64,000 bases of DNA, from contig OX485803.1 of the NCBI GenBank assembly GCA_950295325.1, positions 24,924,001 through 24,988,000 on the forward strand, given 5' to 3'. Of the stretch, positions 22,690 to 34,313 are shown piece by piece. How positions within the stretch are numbered: the stretch's first letter is position 1; each line of letters begins with the position of its first letter. The notes beneath the pieces were generated by a model. The model saw only the letters and a list, made by a program, of their open reading frames with translations. It was not told the origin of the DNA and searched no databases. Source of the DNA: Polytrichum commune. Its lineage: Eukaryota > Streptophyta > Polytrichopsida > Polytrichales > Polytrichaceae. Both the position numbers and the translations under genes were made by a program.

Positions 22690-25250
22690 CATCTTGGACC
22701 TCATCAATCACTAGTATATTTTATTGTGCACACATGCTAGCTAGACGTCTAGAGAGCACGTGTTTCCCACCCTCATGTACTGTGGGAGAGTATTTTGGAA
22801 TTTCGAATGTTCCAAAACCCCATGAAAATGCCTTTGTTACATATTACTATAATATTCCAATCTCCTTGTGGATGAAATTCCTTGGAAATTGAAATGACCA
22901 TGACCACAAGCTTGGTGTGTCATCTACTCCCAAACTCCTTGCTCATATCATCTAGCACTATTTTTGCTTTACTTTGTATCTTTTTGAAACAAAAGGCCAG
23001 ATCTATGATAATTTTAAGCTTTACCAACGTTTTACTAGTGTCAACCCTTAGTATGGTTTGGAGAGTATGAGCAACATCATCTTAAAGTGCGTTAAAACTT
23101 TAAAGTAAGTGAAGAAAGTCTAACACGAAAAATGGAGTGTTGAATCATCTTTTGCAAGACAGCATTCTCAGCTCAAGAATTTAAGTGAGGATTAATAAGA
23201 AATTTTTTGGGGGGTCAAATCTATTTGTGTAATCTATTTGCATTGGTACGAACCCACCAAAGATGAACATGACAAAATTAAAAATACGCATGAGTATAAT
23301 GTTACGTTCCTAGTGACTAGAGATTCGTGATGTCTATGTAAACCCATCCATTGGGAAGGTAACATCACACACTACTATTATATAGCTTGCAATTGATTGT
23401 TGTAGAAAAAAATGACACTAAAAGTTAACATCAAAGACCCCATATTAACTTAGTAAAATCCAATTGAATGATACAACTCTCAACATGTAGGAAACATAGT
23501 TTTTTTTTTCACAAAACTACCCCTTCATCCATGATGATCATACACATTACTCAACTCTTTCATTGCGTTCCGAGGGACCATATACCTGACGAGCATAGTA
23601 CTCCTTTAATTTCGAAAATCCCCATTATAGGGAACAACTAGATTATGTGGCATGTGGAGTAGAGGTGCCTATAACCGATCATTGAAGAGATTATGTGCCA
23701 ACTCTGGAGAAGTATAAAGTGGTGCAAATTTTTTTCGTGTAGGAAGATAGAAATCAAGAGGATCGCAAAATTTTCAGTCATTTAATTCCTTTAATTGAAA
23801 TTCTTGTGAATTTTTGAAGCCAAAAGTTGGTTGACCATAATACCAATGTCTAGAGTATGCCATAACCGCTCATTTGAACCACTCACTTCTCTTCACTTTT
23901 AGCACTCAAAACTAGGACATACGTCATGGCGCTATCTGGTTCCGGCCTGATCGAAATTTACTCCCAACATGATCGAAAGTTGGTCCTAGCCTGATCGAGA
24001 TTCCGATACCCTATAAGTTGTCGATGAGGTCTTGATCGGGAATAGGAGCCTCTACCATAGTTTTTGACGAGCAACTATAAATCTAGGGTTTTCTAATTGC
24101 AAGCCTCTTTCTAATTGCTTACTAAATGTTATTGATGAGAGTTTACTTCCATAGGCCCCACAAACCCTAGTACGTCATGTTCCAAGTAATGATGCCCCAA
24201 GCCCTATATTTAATGGATGACAAGTATCGGACGCATCGGACCTCGGGTTTTCAACAACATTGGGATGCTTTAATTCGCCACAGGCATTGGCATTGGCATC
24301 AAAGTGCCAATCGTGTGTTGACCTTTTACATTCATATTTTTTAGATAGCTTACTAGTTTTCATTACAAGCATGGAGTCTCATACTCGAGAGGCTCGTTCT
24401 AAGAACAAATCGTGACAAGGGTCCATTTGGAGCCTCTCAATCTTAGGGGTGCATTATCTTTAAACAAGCGCAAGGCAAACGTGCCTAATTCGGAACCTCA
24501 TCATAATCCGACACCTATATTTGGGTGTTATGTAGTTTAGTATGGTTTAGGATGGATATCGGAAAGAAAAAAAAACATGTGTTTGAAAGAGATTGGGTTT
24601 GCATGTTCAAAATATGATTATCATTCTAGGTTCAATAATAAAACATAAATGAGTGGACATATATGATCACTTAGTGAGCACGAGAATCTTCAACTTGATA
24701 ATGAACCACACGTTCATATAACTCCAAAATTTTGATAAATGTCTGTGAGAAATGATATTGTCTATGAAAAGTTAGTGCAATGCGTAATGGGTGCGTAACT
24801 CCACTTGGTAACCTAGGTCCTACACTAATAGGACTATTTAGTGTCAGATTTATAAATAGGGTCCAGATTCAGAATGCATATATTCAAAAGAAATTTGGTA
24901 TAGGTCATTTATGACTACTACTTCAAGATTTTAAAGATGTTAATATTGATTTTTCAAATATAGCAATCTCAACTCTCATGTTCTCCATTTGGATTTGCTA
25001 CACTAAACATCCGATGTGGTGTGGCCTGACCCACACCAATTGTCTTGCAATCAATGGGTGCCAATTAGAGAGGATGTCACATGGCACATGATGACACGTC
25101 ACAAAGACTCAAGAACATCAACATGGCACAATATTTTTAATTTTTTGTTTGAAATAATCAAAGCAAATCTATAATACCAAAGGGGGGGGGGACACCTGCA
25201 AGTCCGGTTCCCTCACGAGGGGATATTCCGGGGGAGCAACTTCAATATAA
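22690..25250. other. AT-rich repeat-derived spacer
   Basis: No gene seen. 23530-23640 resembles 37460-37550 in direct orientation, and 24510-24720 resembles 37965-38165 in inverted orientation (shared AAAGAGATTGGGTT, TATATGATCACTTA and GAGCAC). These are fragments of dispersed repeats of unknown class. Confidence 0.4.
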
Positions 25251-25454
25251 GGTGGGGGAAGTCTTTTTTTTTCTCAAATATATATATTGAAATAAAAGAA
25301 TGACATGCTAGCACGGCCAAACTAGTAGGCCAAACCGCGCATTTGAGAAACTACCGATCACTATCTCATAATCAACATTACTCATGTTGAGTATTGTTCA
25401 TGAACTATCCATATTGAAAGTCAATAGGACTAGAGATGAGATTGCACAAGCTAG

Positions 25455-25680
25455 AACACATACACAAAGGCATACGAACAATGTTTGGAGTGAGATGATC
25501 ATCCTCACCCCTTGCCTTGCCCTTTATTGCTCATTTTCAACTACGATCTCACAAACAATATGAGATCATTTTTCTTCCACTACGGACTAGCCTTGTAGGC
25601 TTATTACAACCTCAGTCTTTCTAGTATTACACTTCTATGACTATGAGCAATCTAATGCTCCACCTTTAACACTCCCACTT
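25455..25680 (-). repeat. 3' LTR and polypurine tract of the copia element
   Basis: The purine tract AAGTGGGAG (25680-25672) precedes TGTTAAAGGTGGAGC, a typical copia LTR start. The following sequence, to about 25455, matches 49429-49715 on the plus strand (ATTGTTTGT, GAGCAATAAA, TCTCACTCCAA, ATGCCTTTGTGTATGTG, TTGTGCAATCTCA). Its far end could not be fixed, and no 5' LTR was found. Confidence 0.65.
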
Positions 25681-28250
25681 TACGAGTAGTCAAAGACTTT
25701 CAATATTATTGAATTTCTTAGTTTCTTACCCCTATATAGTAAGGTTCTAATATTGCCCATAAGTTTTCATATATAATACTTAATTGCTTCACTTCAACTC
25801 AAAGGACCTTCAAATATTCCCACATTGGCGTGTTCCTCACCATGTTGAGGGAAAATGTGGTTCTTCCACCATTCACCAAGCGGTCTCCGCTCCCTCGTGG
25901 GATATTGCCAATCCTCACCAAAGCCTTCAACTATGACATCCTCATTTGCGGGTCCTTCTCATGGCTCTTCAATTGCAACTTCATTAGCTCCCACTTGCTC
26001 GTTGTCATCCACAAATTGTCTACTATCATCAAACAAGTGTAATTTGGAAGATTCGTTCAGCACCACCACCACCACCACCACCATAAGGCCTTTGTTTCTC
26101 CCACTTGGACACATCTCCAAATCGTTTCTAATGCTCCCACTATCTTCCATAAATACAACATCTCTATTTTTTATGATTTAAAAAAAATTCTAAACACATT
26201 AGCCCACACGCCTTCATACCTTGACAATATTCAAGAGACATGCATTCGATACTTTTCTCATTGAGTTTGCCCCACTTTTCGTTGAGAATCATCACATATG
26301 CAATGCTTCCAAACATGCGTATGTGTGCAATGCTTCCAAACATACGCATGTGTACAATGCAAGGCCTCCTCCCACTCCATGTTTCTTCAGCTGTAACGTA
26401 GCCCAAGACTCTCGTCGGACATCGGTTTAGTGTATAAACCTCATTCGCCACCGCTTCCGTCCAAAGCGATTTCTCAAATTTTTAAGCTTCAAGCATATGC
26501 TTTGTCATTGCGACAACGGTTTGAATTGCACATTTTAATGGTCCAATGTCTTGAGGCATGTTCTCAATGTTGTGTTTCATCAAAAATGCTTAAAATCTTT
26601 TGAAATGGAGTCCCCTCCATTCATCCACCAAAATGCCTTGATTTTGTATTCCGATTGCGTTTTTACAAATGCTCAGAACTCCTTAAATCTCTAAAACCAC
26701 TCTCTTTTGCATCCATCATGTAAACCCACATCATTCTTGAAAAATCATCAATGAAAGTAACAAAACACTTTGCACCTCCCACGGATGTGTTCCTCATGGG
26801 GCCACAAACACCCAAATGTACAATCATCAATGATTTTGTTGCTTGCCTCTCCGCATTTGCCCCACTTCACTACATATTACTTACCCTCCGTGTATACTTC
26901 GCAAATCAATCTAGAGGTGGAATGAGAGGTTTTACCTAGGTTCATGCTCTCACCATGCTTTGAAGTGCAAAAACATTTCTCACATCCAAATGTCTGAATC
27001 GGCAATGTCAAAGCTCAGCTAGACCACCTTCCCCGTGAACGCATGAAGTTGGTCACATCCACTCCGCATAAATCTCTGAAAATTATTTGGTATGAATTCC
27101 CTTCACGTCAAGTTATTGCAACCATGTCGCTATTCGCACTCCCCACAATACATCCATTTACGTGAAATTACATCTTCAACACCTACGACAAAAGCTTACT
27201 TACCGAGAGCAATTTGGCTTGCAACTTGAGAACGTGAAGCACGTCTGTGATGCAAACTTTTAGTCGTTTTGCCTCTTATTTCAATTCAAATGACAATGGA
27301 CTCCATTCCGACGGCTTCGACAATGCCATCATCACCAAAACACACGTTGCATGGAAAAATTACCTTGTAGGTGTCGAATGCCTTCTTATGCAAAGTCATG
27401 TGTTTTGTGGCTCCTAAATCCATGATTCATTTGTAAATGCAAATTTGTCCTCGTCCTTTATATTTTTGGCATTCTTCCTCTCCTTGTTCTTTGCTTTGTA
27501 GCAAAAGCACGCAATGTGGCCCAGTTTGATGTAATAAAAGTACATCCTTATACTTTGTTGTGAAACTATATCACCCGTTTTGCTTTGGCGCAATATCATT
27601 GTCGTGACTTCACCTTAGGGCTCCTTCTCCTTGCACTTTGACATCTCATGCATTAAGCATCTCATCACATACTCCATTGTCAACTCCTTCATTGGTATTG
27701 TTTCGAAAGCGGTGATCAAGTATTCGTACAACGCCGGCAAATTCTCGAGCAAAATCATGACGATGTTTTCTTCATGTATGGATACCTCCAAACACACAAG
27801 CCGGTCTATGAGCGCTTTGATATTGTTAATGTGGTTCAACAAGTGGTCGTCTTTTTGCATCTTGCATGTGAAGAATTTGCGGCAAACAAAGAGGATGTTG
27901 GACAAATTTTTCGTCTCGTGGGTATCGCAAAGGGTTTTCGCGCCTCCCCCGGTCTTTTGCAACTTTTGATATGTGCAAGTTGGTTGTCTACCAAATTGAG
28001 GTTGATGATGGACATAGCATTCTTCTCGCAACTTTGGTACTCTTTTAAAATTTTTGGGATCCGCGTTGGAAGACGGACTCTTCTCGGATCCATCTACAAT
28101 GTCCCAAAGGTCCATAAAAGCCAAAATCATCTTCATTTAGAATTTCCAAAGGCTAAATCTCTTTCTGTGGAACTTGTCCATGACTCTAGTCACTTCGCTC
28201 TTAAGATATGTCATCTTCCGCTTCAAGAATGTGTTTGTACACACAGAACT
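25455..28250 (-). pseudogene. Decayed Ty1-copia retrotransposon lacking reverse transcriptase
   Basis: Reading on the minus strand: gag at about 28200-27615 (DKFHRKRFSLWKF, an in-frame stop, MILAFMDLWDIVDGS, and after a frameshift HINNIKALIDRLVCLE and MILLENLPALYEYLITAFET); a damaged CCHC knuckle (YYIKLGHIACFCYK, first cysteines lost) at about 27540; protease remnants around 27400; integrase pieces CGPMRNTSVGG and VTFIDDFSRMMWVYMMDAK near 26800-26700, then LGYVTAEETWSGRRPC and FGSIAYVMILNEKWGKL near 26400-26250; and the linker SRDVVFMEDSG with a Val-rich run at about 26060-26090. The frame leaves the linker and reaches the 3' LTR within about 200 bp, so reverse transcriptase and RNase H are deleted. 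Multiple stops and frameshifts: not functional. Confidence 0.85.
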
Positions 28251-29395
28251 TGCAAATCGGATCTTCTTCATCTCAAAGGATTCTTAGGACATTCATATAA
28301 AATCTACTTCGCCTCAAATATGCCTTACACTCTCAAATACCTCAAGTTAGATCTTCTACACCTTTAGTGGAGTGTTAAGACACTCAAATCACTCGATCAT
28401 GATTTCTTCCACCTCAAAGGTGCCTTACACTCTCAAATACCTCAAATCATATTTTCTCCACCTCAAGAGAAGTCCTAAGACACTCAAATCACTCAACACA
28501 CTATGTTTTTTAACCTCAAACATACCTTACACTCTCAAATGCCTCAAGTGAGATCAATTACACCTCAAAAGAAGTCTTAAGATATTATACAAACAAGATT
28601 TTCTTCTCCTCGAATAATTTTCTTATGCCTTAAATATGCTTTCCATCACTCAAATCATTCAATGCTCATGTTGAGCTCAAACGACTAGCCTATCTCTCAA
28701 ATCATCATTTCAACACTCAAATGTCTAAGTCAGATCATTCAAAACTCCAAATGAACCATCTTGTCTTCAACCGTTGCAGTTTCATTCTCAATAACTCAAG
28801 TCATATCTAATTCACAACAAATAAGAGTTCTTGCTCTCAAATATGTCCTAGAACTACGAAATCACTCAAGTCAGATTTTCCTCACCTAAAATGAGTCCAC
28901 TTCCTCTCCAAAGTGCCTAAAGCCACTCTAATCACGCATGTCAAATCTCTCACACCTCAAAAGTGTCCACTTACTCTCAAATGTGTGTTAGGACTTTTAA
29001 TCACTCAAGTTAGATTTTGTTTCACTCAAATGATTGCATTTTCTCTCAAATGTGCCCTTTGCACTCTCTAATCACTCAAGTCGAATGCTCATGATCTCAA
29101 ACCAAATTCAATGCACTCACATAAGTTTTTCCACAATCAAGGCAATCAAACAACATTTTCCTCAACTCAAAACACCTTGAATGGTTTCAAACAAGCCTCT
29201 CAACCCTCACAAACAAGCCTTAAAACATCCAAACACTCTAGTCAGATGTTTTTGAATTCCAAACACCTACAAAACTCTCAAGGTAGCTCTTAACCATTCA
29301 AAATTCTCAAGTCATATGCTTCAGAACTCTAGACATCTCCAGACCTCTCAAATAAGCCCTTAAACACTCAAAACACTCAAGTCATATGCTATTGA
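28230..29395. repeat. ~50-bp minisatellite (CTCAAA-rich), about 20 diverged units
   Basis: Units read approximately (C/T)CTTACACTCTCAAATACCTCAAGTCAGAT, then TTTCTCCACCTCAAA, with ACTCAAATCACTCAAGT variants alternating. The period is close to 50 bp and units diverge strongly. It lies just upstream of the copia gag start. Confidence 0.65.
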
Positions 29396-29445
29396 GCTCT
29401 AAGTGCAGTGGCTTGCTGTTGAGTTACATTATGTAATAGGTGGAC

Positions 29446-29467
29446 TATTATTATTATTATTATTATT
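29446..29467. repeat. (ATT)n microsatellite
   Basis: About seven ATT units. A second ATT run is at 29751-29772. The roughly 280 bp between them holds no recognised feature. Confidence 0.9.
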
Positions 29468-30049
29468 ACACATATCTCAAATAGTATTCAAGTTGCTCAT
29501 GCAACACCCATTCAGTATAATATGTTCCACAAGCTCACTTCTCAATACTAGTTGAATGGCTTGGTCATAGTGTGACTCATGTTGATTTATAAGCAACCGT
29601 AATATGTTGACAGTCCTTGTTCCTTCAACTACTACCCAATACCAAATGTCTATGTTAAACAATGCCAAGATTTTCCATTCTTTTGAGGTTTCCAACACTC
29701 TTACAGCCAACTTGTTCAACAACTGATTTTGTCAAAATATATTTACATTTATTTATTATTATTATTATTATTTTCCCCACACCCTGGCTCAAGTAGCTGG
29801 GATGAGTGTGCCTGTATGTAACTTGTAGAATGCATGTGCAACCTTGCATAGGGCCCGTGTTGAAATACTAAGTCTTTGAATGGCTCTAGAAATCACAAAT
29901 ATGAAATTCAAACTGGGTCCAATAGTGAGGCATCCAAAAATAGTGTGGCTGAAACGAGGAAAACAAAGGAGCGAAGAAACGAGTGTTGAAGAAAGACCTT
30001 TCGATCTTCTTTAAGTTATTGAATAATATAATGATGTTGATGCATAGTA

Positions 30050-30429
30050 TTAGGGCCGGTTTACACTACGGTGGAGAAGGCCTCCGGTCAGTCAAGAATG
30101 CTTGGCCAAGACATGGTTATATGAGGCAAATGGTGGATGTGCCGGAGAAGAATTAAAGGCAATAAAATATTTTTATTGAGTTGGGCTTCTCCGGCCTCTT
30201 GAGGCCGGACAAGAAACTCCTCCTCCGGAGAAGCCCAACTCCAAAAAGTGTCGCCATGTAGGCGGCCATGTCATTTTATCATCCATGAGAAAAGTTCACC
30301 ACCATTGTTTTCTTCACCTAGTGTAAACACCCACCGGTCAAGAGTTGCATTTTCGACCAATCACAATTGAGAAACGCCCTTTTTTTCATGACTGGTGGAC
30401 GTCTCCACCGTAGTGTAAACCGGCCCTTA
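30050..30429. mobile_element. Harbinger-like MITE with perfect 25-bp ends
   Basis: Element at 30053-30426 (374 bp) with TTA target duplications at 30050-30052 and 30427-30429. The inverted ends begin GGGCCGGTTTACACTACGGT and are identical for 25 bp. The interior has a palindrome GGGCTTCTCCGG...CCGGAGAAGCCC at about 30183-30237. The 3-bp TTA duplication suggests PIF/Harbinger. No coding capacity. Confidence 0.85.
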
Positions 30430-30470
30430 ATCAGCATTTGCTGAGAGGGCTTCACTGCTTAAAACATCTA

Positions 30471-30978
30471 TAAGGGCCACTTCACACACGAGACTGAGAG
30501 CCCGTGACCGTTACACTTTGAGCACTCTCATTGGTGGAAAAGGCGGAGCCGGTCCAAGTTTAAGCTTCACATTACGCTTGAGGGACCAACGGAGTATGTG
30601 AATGTAAGATGGATGTAAAGTCTACATGGATTCTTACGTGGCATCAAATGGATCATGTTTCATGGTCACATGGACTATTATCAAAAACCACCTGTTGGAG
30701 GTAGGAATAACACAAAACCCGGAGACCATGGCACTCCGAACGCTCACAACTGTTGATTTTATTCTAGTTTATCATGCGTGAGGACCGGCATGAATAGAAA
30801 TTCATTGAAGTAGCATTTGGTTGAGGGCCCAGTCACATATGGCTTCACACTACACTTGAGGGTCCGTGACCACACTGCATGAGTTTGGAGGTGTGTTGGG
30901 ACAGCCTTTGGACACTTTCTTTTTGGCTCTCAGAAATTCATGGTCACGGCTCTTGGCTCGTGTGTGAAGTGGCCCTAA
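30471..30978. mobile_element. Harbinger-like MITE, GGGCCACTTCACACACGAG family, intact copy
   Basis: Element at 30474-30975 (502 bp) with TAA target duplications at 30471-30473 and 30976-30978. The ends share a perfect 19-bp GGGCCACTTCACACACGAG, and both continue with an AGAGCC.GTGACC block. Other copies: 36912-37411 (inverted), 40468-42578 (split by an insertion), and degraded ones at 20802-21472 and 60645-61056. Non-coding. Confidence 0.88.
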
Positions 30979-31103
30979 GCCCAATAAATCCTTAGTAACT
31001 CACACAGAGATGAATTATTGTCCATTGTCAAGACATGTGTCCAAATATGTAGAATACACATCAAAACCTTCAAAACCTTTGTCCTAAACTTGGTTTCACT
31101 CAT

Positions 31104-31121
31104 CCCCCCCCCCCCCCCCCC
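31104..31121. repeat. C homopolymer (18 bp)
   Basis: Uninterrupted C run. Dinucleotide runs lie nearby: (CA)n at about 31193-31207 and (CT)n at about 31507-31524. The 31.0-32.0 kb stretch holds no gene. Confidence 0.9.
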
Positions 31122-32001
31122 AAGCCTATTTTCCCAAAATGAATGCCAAATCCCACATATAATTTTCCCGATGTCACTAAAGCACCAATCATTCACACAC
31201 ACACACACCCCTCCCCAATGCATGGCTTCTTTAGTAGGTATGCCTACTAGGACGATTATACCATAGTACCTTTACCGTGTTGGCTATTTATAGGAGAATA
31301 CTTATTATAATATCTATTATAGATTCAACAATCTCTCGGATTGTAAAGGAAGATTCAATTTTCCCGTATTAATTTTTGAGATTTAAAAAATAAATTGGTT
31401 TTCCTAAAAATATTTCAATTAGTGCCGAAGTGAAGGTACTACGGTGTCCGTTATAGTGAAGTTTCATTGTCTCTTTAATAGTTGTCATTTGCCCAACTAC
31501 ACAAGTTCTCTCTCTCTCTCTCTCACCTTGTCTTGAAAATACTTGTTAAACCCTGAATATATACATGCACACACACCCATTTAACTATCGAAATTACACC
31601 ACTTCAGATATTTAACTACACAGAGAAAATTATACATGTCTATAATTGCTCTTTACATGTAAACATGCATGTGTATGGTTATGATCATGTGGGGTTACAA
31701 TATACCCTTTGTAGGAGATTTTGAAAATTTTCATACGGAAACCAAATGAGGGGACTTGTAAAAAAGCAACACTTAACCCTAAGCATTAGGGTTGAGCACT
31801 TAAGGTTAAAAACGGGGCGTAAGTGACCTCATTAGCAAGGGAGCGTGTGTGAGAAACTCCTCATCACAAGGAGCTTGTTGGTGTACCCAAGCTCCATATG
31901 TGTAGAGGGTGTGGGTTTGGAAATGGCGAAAGACCATGTTAGCACACATGTGTAGTAAAAAAAATTGTTTTTACTATAATATTCAATAATTTATTTGACA
32001 A

Positions 32002-32430
32002 GATGAAATCAGGGATGTGCAAATGAACGTGATGTGGCCCTTTGCCATCATATCATGTCACGAATGACGTGATGCCTGCTAATGTGGTATTTTTTTTATT
32101 GCAGCAATTCTTGGTTTTTTTTTTTTGGTTCACTACTATGATCCACTCTTATTTTTAGTACACTTCTTTAAAAAATATAACCAATTCCCAAAAAAAACAT
32201 AAGCAAATTTGACCATTATTTTTTATTGTTTTATTAAATTGTTTTATTTTTCCTTTGCAATTGACTACCATGTCAGCTGCAAGGTAGCAATCAACCAAAC
32301 CGTTGACCAAGGGGTTGACTGTGTCCATTCACCCATGGGTAAATTGTGACATTACTGGTCCAATGTCATGTCGCCATCACATGACATGATGTGACATGAT
32401 GGACGTGAACGAAAAATCCTTGGATGAGAT
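32002..32430. mobile_element. Possible hAT-like element
   Basis: Element at 32010-32422. The flanks GATGAAAT (32002-32009) and GATGAGAT (32423-32430) agree at seven of eight positions. The ends are CAGGGATG and the complement of AATCCTTG. Inside are complementary words around ATCATGTCA/TGACATGAT and GAACGTGATG/TGGACGTGAAC. Weaker than the element at 33650. Confidence 0.45.
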
Positions 32431-33641
32431 TCATAGATAACAATTGTGCCCTGCTAATGTACACCTCACATGCAAAACCTTACCTCATTGCATAGATGTT
32501 GGATCTTATGGGTGTAGGTGAGGCATGCACTTTGTATCTTACTACATCAACATGTTGTACTGTACATTTTTTGTTGATGCTTTACCGCTTCAGATTTGCA
32601 TGCATTTATTTAGGGTACAATGCTTAGGGTTGCATGACAAGCACCTAGCTTACTACATTTCTTGAATGAGGCAAGTATAAGATCATCTTGGGTAAAACAT
32701 ACACAAAGTGGATTTCATGTATCACAACGAACTATGTAGTTGCCAAATGAGGCCACTGCAATCAAACAAACCAGTTTCTACTTGCAAGTTAACTTGATGT
32801 AGGGTGCATTAGAACTTTTTGGTACTGTGACCTTGAACATCGTGTGCAACCAACTTGAATTTTGACACATTGAATTGCAATCTATAACTTGCCACTTGTT
32901 TTGGCTATCATGAAAAGGAAAGAAGCCTTGGAAACGAGGATACATTTGTCTTGGCAAGATCAATCTCTCTTACGAATCTCTCTCTCCCCCTCCCCAAAAG
33001 CGTATGACATTTGTCATGTTCGACACTATTCTTTATGTCACTCATTGGTCGTGTCTCACTACCCACTTGCATAACATCTTTGCAAAGTGCCTTGAATCGG
33101 TCCCTAGTCATTAGCCACGTGTAAAAGGACAAAATGAAACCAATCGTTCCCAATATTGAGTAATTTTCTCCTAGTAGATTGATTACCATGAATGCTCTCA
33201 ATCCATTGACTAAATTCACATTGGAACCCAAACACCCCCCCCCCCCGTGCCACGTGTCTTAAGGTCATATATATGCCTTTATAATCATCAAGTTTAAACT
33301 CCAAAATGAATATAGATTTGTTTCCACATAACATGCTATGACCAAATTCTAGTGACGCACGAATCTGGGGAAGTCACTTTCATTTTTTGTATAAATCAAC
33401 TTGATAGTCTCAACTTGATAAGTTGCTTGGATTTTTTGGAGAAACTGAACAAAATGGGGTTCGAAAATTGAGGAACGAGTCTAGTTTGACATATCATGGC
33501 TTCCATAAAGAGGTACAAAGCAAGGCTTTCTTCATGTGGTCATTCTTCAACTAGGTGTATTGTCACATCTCCAAGGTAGGGTCCCACTTACAAGGACAAG
33601 GTTCCTTGTGACCAACGTTGGTCACATTGTTGAAAATGATA

Positions 33642-34313
33642 GTCGCAATCAGGGTTGTCTATCCCGACGTCATGACGGTGTCGTGCCGTCATGACGTGTC
33701 GTGTCGTGACAGACCCCTCCGTCACGACACAATAGGGTCCACGTAGGGTCAACCTAGGGGGAAGCTAGTAGGGTGGGTAAAATACTTACCTTCTTGCCAA
33801 GGTGGCGTCCTATGTGGCAGAAAAGGCCGACGTGGACGTGGATATGCCTAGCGCCAAGTAAACCATTTTGCCATTCTGTTTATCATTCTGTTAAAATCAA
33901 AGTAGTAAAATATGACTAAGGAGGGTGTGGGGCGGACGGGGTCGGGAACATGTTTTTTTTTTTTTTTTTTTTTTTTTTTAGGGGTTGGGAACGGGGGTGG
34001 ACGGGGGCGGGAACGGGGCGGACGGGGTTGGGAACAGGGTTTTTTTTTTTTTTTCCCCGGACAGGGGTTGGGAACGGGGGCGGACGGGCGCTAGTAATTT
34101 TTTCCCCACTTTACCTCTATTTTGTTGACATGTCATCACACATGGACATCTTACATCCTACGTGTCCGAAATGGGGTAATGTAATTACACACAGAATTCG
34201 GTAAAATTCAAGTCCATCAGGATAAAGACAGCATCCGGCATAATGTCGTGACGGCACGACATTATGCCGAGATTAGCCTCCGTCACGACACAATAGACAA
34301 CCCTGGTCGCAAT
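33642..34313. mobile_element. hAT-like element with G-rich core (656 bp)
   Basis: Element at 33650-34305 with an exact 8-bp target duplication GTCGCAAT (33642-33649 and 34306-34313). Ends are CAGGGTTGTCTAT and its exact complement; the CAGGG start and 8-bp duplication are hAT hallmarks. Inside are a palindrome with a 14-bp arm (GGCATAATGTCGTG) at about 34237-34268, an 11-bp arm (CGTCATGACGG) near 33667-33695, repeated CCGTCACGACACAATAG on both sides, and a G-rich core. No transposase. Confidence 0.83.
33925..34092 (+). repeat. G-rich (GGGNCGGGAACGGGG) repeats split by T runs
   Basis: Repeated GGGGCGGACGGGG and GGGTTGGGAACGGGGG blocks alternate with T runs of about 25 and 16. Many closely spaced G3-G5 tracts meet the usual pattern for G-quadruplex formation on the plus strand. 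The proteins in the open frames here are artefacts of this composition. Confidence 0.75.

Noticed and set aside
22615-22690. tRNA gene on the minus strand
   Set aside because: A- and B-box-like motifs are present but no acceptor, anticodon or T stems form; SINE fits better.
27774-28367. 197-codon plus-strand frame
   Set aside because: It lies antisense to the copia gag remnant, which has clear gag motifs on the minus strand.
28230-29395. CRISPR-like array
   Set aside because: Units are diverged, contiguous and about 50 bp without spacer/repeat structure, in plant DNA.
33912-34204. Phe-rich and Gly-rich frames
   Set aside because: Translation of poly-T and G-rich tracts inside an hAT-like element; no protein-like composition.
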